DNA from: an uncultured Acidobacteriota bacterium
GTDB lineage: Bacteria; Acidobacteriota; Terriglobia; Bryobacterales; Bryobacteraceae
Direction of reading: 5' to 3'
DNA length: 10,141 bases
Assembly (NCBI GenBank): GCA_937952345.1
Contig: CALFYN010000534.1
Location: 1-10,141, forward strand
Position numbers and translations under genes: made by a program. The notes under the pieces were generated by a model. The model made no database searches. It saw only the letters and a program-made list of their open reading frames with translations, and had not been told where the DNA came from. How positions within the stretch are numbered: the stretch's first letter is position 1; the number at the start of each line of letters is the position of its first letter. Below, piece by piece: positions 7,583 through 10,141 of this stretch.

Positions 7583-8322
7583 CCGCGCAACATCAGGTAG
7601 GCGTGACCGTAGCGCCGCCCTAATTCACGGAACGACGCCGAATCGAAGTGCACATCGTCTCCTTTGTGCTGCAACCCCTGCGTCGGCACAAACGCGACAT
7701 TTGGCACAACCGCCGGCAGCATCGCCAATTGCTCATTCACAATCCGCACGTACGGCGAACGCACGAAGAACAGCCCCAGTTGGCCCACCACAACCGGCAC
7801 ATCCGGAGCATTCAGTTCCTTCCGCATGCTTGCCATCATCGTCTTCCAGCGCTCCACGTACGAGCGCGCCTTGTCCAGATCCGCCGATTCCGCTTCGCCC
7901 TGATGCCACAGAATGCCGCGCAGCCGTCCGTGTTTCAGCGCCTCGCGCATCCGAGCCATCGCATTGGTGTAGTGCTGCGCCCCTGGCATCCAATGCTCCA
8001 GTGGGCTGCCTCCGAAGGCGCACGGCACCAGGCCGATATTCCATTGCGGATGCGCGGCCTTCACCACCCTCGCGAACGAACGCCCAATTCCCACTCCCGC
8101 GATATCCGGCTTGTCCCAATGCAGTGGATCCACCGCGGGCGCCCATTGATGTTCTTTGTGGAACGACATCACGCCCGCGATCGGCTCCTTATCCTGCGCT
8201 TCCACCACGCCGCGCCCGGCCATGTTCGATTGCCCGGCCAGAAGGAAAATCTCGTAGCCCGAAGTCTGCATCGCGGCCGCGAATCCGGCCGCTCCAGATA
8301 ATAGAAATTGTCTGCGAAACAT
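7579..8322 (-). CDS. SASA-family (sialate O-acetylesterase-like) SGNH carbohydrate esterase, exported
   Basis: The 247-residue product belongs to the SASA/DUF303 family (PF03629), SGNH-type esterases that remove acetyl groups from sugars such as sialic acid or acetylated xylan. Visible catalytic blocks are FLLAGQSNMAGRG (26-38, nucleophile S32), CAFGGSPLEHW (101-111), GILWHQGEAES (136-146) and GDDVHFDSASFRELGRRYG (221-239, with D223 and H225 as likely catalytic partners). The N-terminus MFRRQFLLSGAAGFAAAMQ has a twin-arginine pair and hydrophobic stretch, so export by Tat or Sec is likely. It is the first gene of the minus-strand operon and its TGA overlaps the start of the PSCyt/DUF1553 gene. 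The true substrate cannot be read from the sequence; an acetylated plant or microbial polysaccharide is more plausible than sialic acid in a soil bacterium. Confidence 0.9.
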   Translation of the reverse strand: MFRRQFLLSGAAGFAAAMQTSGYEIFLLAGQSNMAGRGVVEAQDKEPIAGVMSFHKEHQWAPAVDPLHWDKPDIAGVGIGRSFARVVKAAHPQWNIGLVPCAFGGSPLEHWMPGAQHYTNAMARMREALKHGRLRGILWHQGEAESADLDKARSYVERWKTMMASMRKELNAPDVPVVVGQLGLFFVRSPYVRIVNEQLAMLPAVVPNVAFVPTQGLQHKGDDVHFDSASFRELGRRYGHAYLMLRG

Positions 8323-8397
8323 TACCTAACAGAATATTGCGGATTGGCCGCTCCGTGGGGCTACGCCGTCCGCCCGGCATCTCCACTTGGCCGCTCC
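8287..8397. repeat. Three copies of GGCCGCTCC around the divergent promoter region
   Basis: GGCCGCTCC occurs at 8287-8295 (inside the esterase leader), 8346-8354 and 8389-8397. The two intergenic copies extend to an 11-base direct repeat, TTGGCCGCTCC, at 8344-8354 and 8387-8397, 43 bases apart. They could be sites for a regulator of one or both divergent units, but the motif is GC-rich and short, so chance recurrence is possible. Confidence 0.35.
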
Positions 8398-8412
8398 CGC
8401 TATAATGTAACG
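8398..8412. promoter_or_regulatory. Imperfect palindrome overlapping the putative modB promoter
   Basis: CGCTATAATGTAACG reads as two 7-base arms, CGCTATA and the complement of CGTTACA, around a central A; five of seven arm positions match. The arms resemble the CGxTATA half-sites of the E. coli ModE operator, but are much closer together than in that operator. It overlaps the TATAAT box, so a bound protein would block transcription. Operator function is inferred only. Confidence 0.25.
8401..8406 (+). promoter_or_regulatory. Putative -10 box of the modBC transcript
   Basis: A perfect TATAAT stands out in GC-rich sequence, ending 11 bases before the modB ATG. A transcript from it would begin about 5-7 bases before, or at, that ATG. 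No convincing -35 hexamer is seen 16-18 bases upstream, and no Shine-Dalgarno precedes modB, which fits a leaderless or near-leaderless message. Confidence 0.45.
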
Positions 8413-8417
8413 TTCCC

Positions 8418-9080
8418 ATGCCGATCGACTGGTTTCCCTTGTGGCTCAGCCTCAGAGTGGCGGCGCTCTCCACTCTGATCGCCGTCGCCCTCGGCCTTTG
8501 GATCGCCTACACCCTCGCCTATCGCACCTTCCGAGGCAAGGAATTCGCCGATGCCCTCGTCTCCCTCCCGCTCGTTCTCCCACCCACCGTGCTCGGCTAT
8601 TACCTCCTCGTCGTCCTCGGCCGCACCAGCCCCTTCGGCAAGCTCTACGAAGCCATCACCGGAAGCCCGCTCGTCTTCACCTGGCAAGCCGCCGTCATCG
8701 CCGCACTCTTCCACTCCCTCCCGCTGCTCGTCAAATCCACTCGCGCCGCCCTCGAAAGCGTCGAGCCCAGCTACGCCCGCGCCGCGCGCAGTCTCGGCGC
8801 ATCCGAATGGCGCATCTTCTCCCGCATCACGCTCCCCCTCGTCCGCCGCTCCATCCTCGCCGCCGCCGCCATCGCCTTTGCCCGCTCCCTCGGCGATTTC
8901 GGAGTCACCATCATGATCGCCGGCAACATCCCGGGCCGCACCCAAACCATCGCCGTCGCCATCTACGACGCCGTCGAATCCGGCAACGGAGACGTCGCCC
9001 GCACCATGGTCCTCGTCATCTCCGCCGTTGCCCTGCTCATCCTCTGGGCCGCCAACCGCCTCTCTCCGAATCAGGTCTAG
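8418..9080 (+). CDS. modB: Molybdate ABC transporter permease ModB
   Basis: This 220-residue inner-membrane permease would form the channel for molybdate uptake with ModC and a ModA binding protein. Hydrophobic segments lie at about 9-33, 45-66, 85-105, 145-168 and 195-213, matching five-helix ModB. Hallmarks are LPLVLPPTVLGYYLL (50-64), the EAA loop ARAARSLGASEWRIFSRITLP (about 120-140), which contacts the ATPase, and GDFGVTIMIAGNIPGRTQTIA (159-179), typical of molybdate rather than sulfate permeases. The length fits the family. The start ATG at 8418 lacks a Shine-Dalgarno but is preceded by TATAAT. modC follows after 3 bases, so the two are cotranscribed; no modA is visible upstream in this window. 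Tungstate transport is an alternative but less supported. Confidence 0.92.
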   Translation: MPIDWFPLWLSLRVAALSTLIAVALGLWIAYTLAYRTFRGKEFADALVSLPLVLPPTVLGYYLLVVLGRTSPFGKLYEAITGSPLVFTWQAAVIAALFHSLPLLVKSTRAALESVEPSYARAARSLGASEWRIFSRITLPLVRRSILAAAAIAFARSLGDFGVTIMIAGNIPGRTQTIAVAIYDAVESGNGDVARTMVLVISAVALLILWAANRLSPNQV

Positions 9081-9083
9081 CCG

Positions 9084-10141
9084 ATGATTCTCGCCCGTCT
9101 CAAAAAGCGTTTTCCCGCCGGACCCAATTCCGCCGAATTCCTCCTCGACGTCGAAATCAAAACCACCGCCATGGTCACCGTCTTATTCGGACCCAGCGGG
9201 GCAGGGAAGACCCTCACCCTCGACGCCATCGCCGGATTCGTCCGCCCCGACGAAGGCCGCATCATGCTCGACGACGACATCCTCTTTGATGGCGCAACCG
9301 GAGTCCACATCCTCCCCCAAGCCCGCCGCTGCGGCTACGTCTTCCAGAATTACGCCCTCTTCCCCCACATGACCCTCCGCGAAAACCTCGAGTTCGCCGC
9401 CGAATTTCGCCCCAAGCTCGATCGCCATCGCAAAGTCAACGAAGTCCTCGAACTCTTCCGCCTCTCCGAACTCAGCGGCCGCAAGCCCAAGGAACTTTCC
9501 GGTGGCCAGAAACAGCGCTGCTCCATTGCCCGAGCCCTCCTCGCCGAACCACGCATCCTCCTCCTCGATGAGCCCGCTCAAGGCCTCGACCCCATGCTCC
9601 GCACCGAACTCTACGATGTGCTCCGCAACGTGCGCGCGTCCTTCGATACCCCCATTCTCATGGTCACCCACGACCTCGAAGAATGCTTCGCCCTCGGCGA
9701 GCGTATGTTCATCCTCACCGATGGAAAAATCGTGCAGCAAGGTACGCCAACGGAGATCTTCGATCGCCCCGCCAGCCTCGATGTCGCCAACCGCCTCGGC
9801 ATCTACAACACGCTCCCGGCCGAAGTCCTCACCCTCGATCCCGGCCGCAACACCAGCACGCTCCGTCTCGAAGCCTGCGAACTCCAGGGCCCCTATCTCC
9901 CCGGCAAATTCAAAGGCGATCGCGTCTGGCTCTGTGTCCGCCCCGAAGAAATCCGCGCCTTCCCACGCAACGCCAAACCCGGCTTCAATCAACTCCCCGT
10001 CACCTTTGAGCGCGCCACCCCACGCCCCGGCGCCATGCGCCTCCACTTTCAAGGCCAGTTGCTCGCCGACGTCTCACGCCCCGAATTCGAAACCAACAAG
10101 CACGTCAAGGACTGGATCCTCGAATTCCCCACCACCACCCT
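9084..10141 (+). CDS. modC: Molybdate ABC transporter ATP-binding protein ModC, 3' end cut by the window edge
   Basis: An open frame of 352 complete codons runs from ATG 9084 to the right edge with no stop. It encodes an ABC ATPase: Walker A GPSGAGKT (36-43), Q-loop Q88 in GYVFQNYALFPHMT, signature LSGGQKQR (138-145), Walker B ILLLDEP (158-164, D162/E163), D-loop GLD (167-169) and H-loop H196. The short N-terminus before Walker A and the LDDDILFD and ILPQARR elements match ModC. From about residue 240 a beta-rich C-terminal region with VWLCVRPEEI (281-290) fits a TOBE/MOP-type regulatory domain. E. coli ModC is about 350 residues, so the missing part is probably short. It would hydrolyse ATP on the cytoplasmic face to drive ModB. 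AGGT about 8 bases upstream may serve as a weak ribosome-binding site. Leu is almost always CTC and no in-frame CTG is present, unlike the phosphatase gene. Confidence 0.9.
   Translation, partial: MILARLKKRFPAGPNSAEFLLDVEIKTTAMVTVLFGPSGAGKTLTLDAIAGFVRPDEGRIMLDDDILFDGATGVHILPQARRCGYVFQNYALFPHMTLRENLEFAAEFRPKLDRHRKVNEVLELFRLSELSGRKPKELSGGQKQRCSIARALLAEPRILLLDEPAQGLDPMLRTELYDVLRNVRASFDTPILMVTHDLEECFALGERMFILTDGKIVQQGTPTEIFDRPASLDVANRLGIYNTLPAEVLTLDPGRNTSTLRLEACELQGPYLPGKFKGDRVWLCVRPEEIRAFPRNAKPGFNQLPVTFERATPRPGAMRLHFQGQLLADVSRPEFETNKHVKDWILEFPTTT

Larger units (their letters stand above)
8323..8417. other. Divergent intergenic region between the esterase operon and modBC
   Basis: This 95-base region is the only substantial noncoding stretch in the window and must hold the start signals for both divergent transcripts. 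It contains the TATAAT box and imperfect palindrome on the modB side and two TTGGCCGCTCC repeats. On the esterase side I see only TATTCT about 8 bases before the ATG, without a good -35 element, and no strong ribosome-binding site. No hairpin or riboswitch-like fold such as a Moco RNA is apparent; the region is too short for one. Confidence 0.6.

Noticed and set aside
8400..8945. 181-codon open frame on the minus strand
   Set aside because: It is antisense to modB, with low-complexity Gly/Glu/Asp composition and no recognisable domain.
8441..9289. 282-codon plus-strand frame across modB and modC
   Set aside because: It is a frame-shifted reading of modB/modC with extreme Arg/His/Pro content; the other frame encodes clear ModB and ModC.
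9183..10052. 289-codon open frame on the minus strand
   Set aside because: It lies antisense to modC, which has all ABC ATPase motifs. The frame is Gly/Glu/Ala-rich in the way expected from reading C-rich codons backwards.

Overview
The window is about 10.1 kb of GC-rich, densely coding bacterial DNA. No rRNA, tRNA, CRISPR array, insertion sequence or phage gene is visible. Three things point to a soil-type Acidobacteriota of the Solibacter/Bryobacter group: paired DUF1501 and PSCyt1-DUF1549-DUF1553 genes, an FHA-GAF-SpoIIE phosphatase, and a LutC-type LUD protein. Planctomycetota or Verrucomicrobiota carry similar DUF1501/DUF1553 pairs, so the assignment is an inference.

The window has three blocks. 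Block 1 (1-2814, plus strand) holds the 3' part of a lutC-like gene, a small predicted outer-membrane beta-barrel protein whose start overlaps the lutC stop, and an FHA-GAF-SpoIIE serine/threonine phosphatase 14 bases further on. The spacing fits one transcript. Lactate-utilisation partners (lutA, lutB) would lie upstream, outside the window.

Block 2 (2816-8322, minus strand) reads in transcription order as: an exported SASA-family acetylesterase, a 980-residue PSCyt1-DUF1549-DUF1553 protein with two CxxCH motifs, an unrecognised 144-residue protein, and a DUF1501 protein with a Tat-like leader. The first two genes overlap by up to 4 bases; the others are separated by 4 and 11 bases, so this looks like a tight operon. 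Three of the four products are predicted to be exported. An envelope role in processing acetylated or sulfated polysaccharide is an attractive inference, but the biochemical role of DUF1501/DUF1549/DUF1553 is not established. The block ends one base from the end of block 1, so the two transcription units converge with no spacer.

Block 3 (8418 to the right edge, plus strand) starts from a 95-base divergent intergenic region and encodes a ModB-type molybdate permease followed after 3 bases by a ModC-type ATPase cut by the window edge. The periplasmic binding protein ModA is not in the window. The permease start has a TATAAT box only 12 bases upstream and no Shine-Dalgarno sequence, which suggests a leaderless or near-leaderless message.

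No clearly new defence, mobile or RNA system is visible. The least explained elements are the 144-residue protein inside the esterase/PSCyt/DUF1501 operon and the small repeats and palindrome in the 8323-8417 intergenic region.
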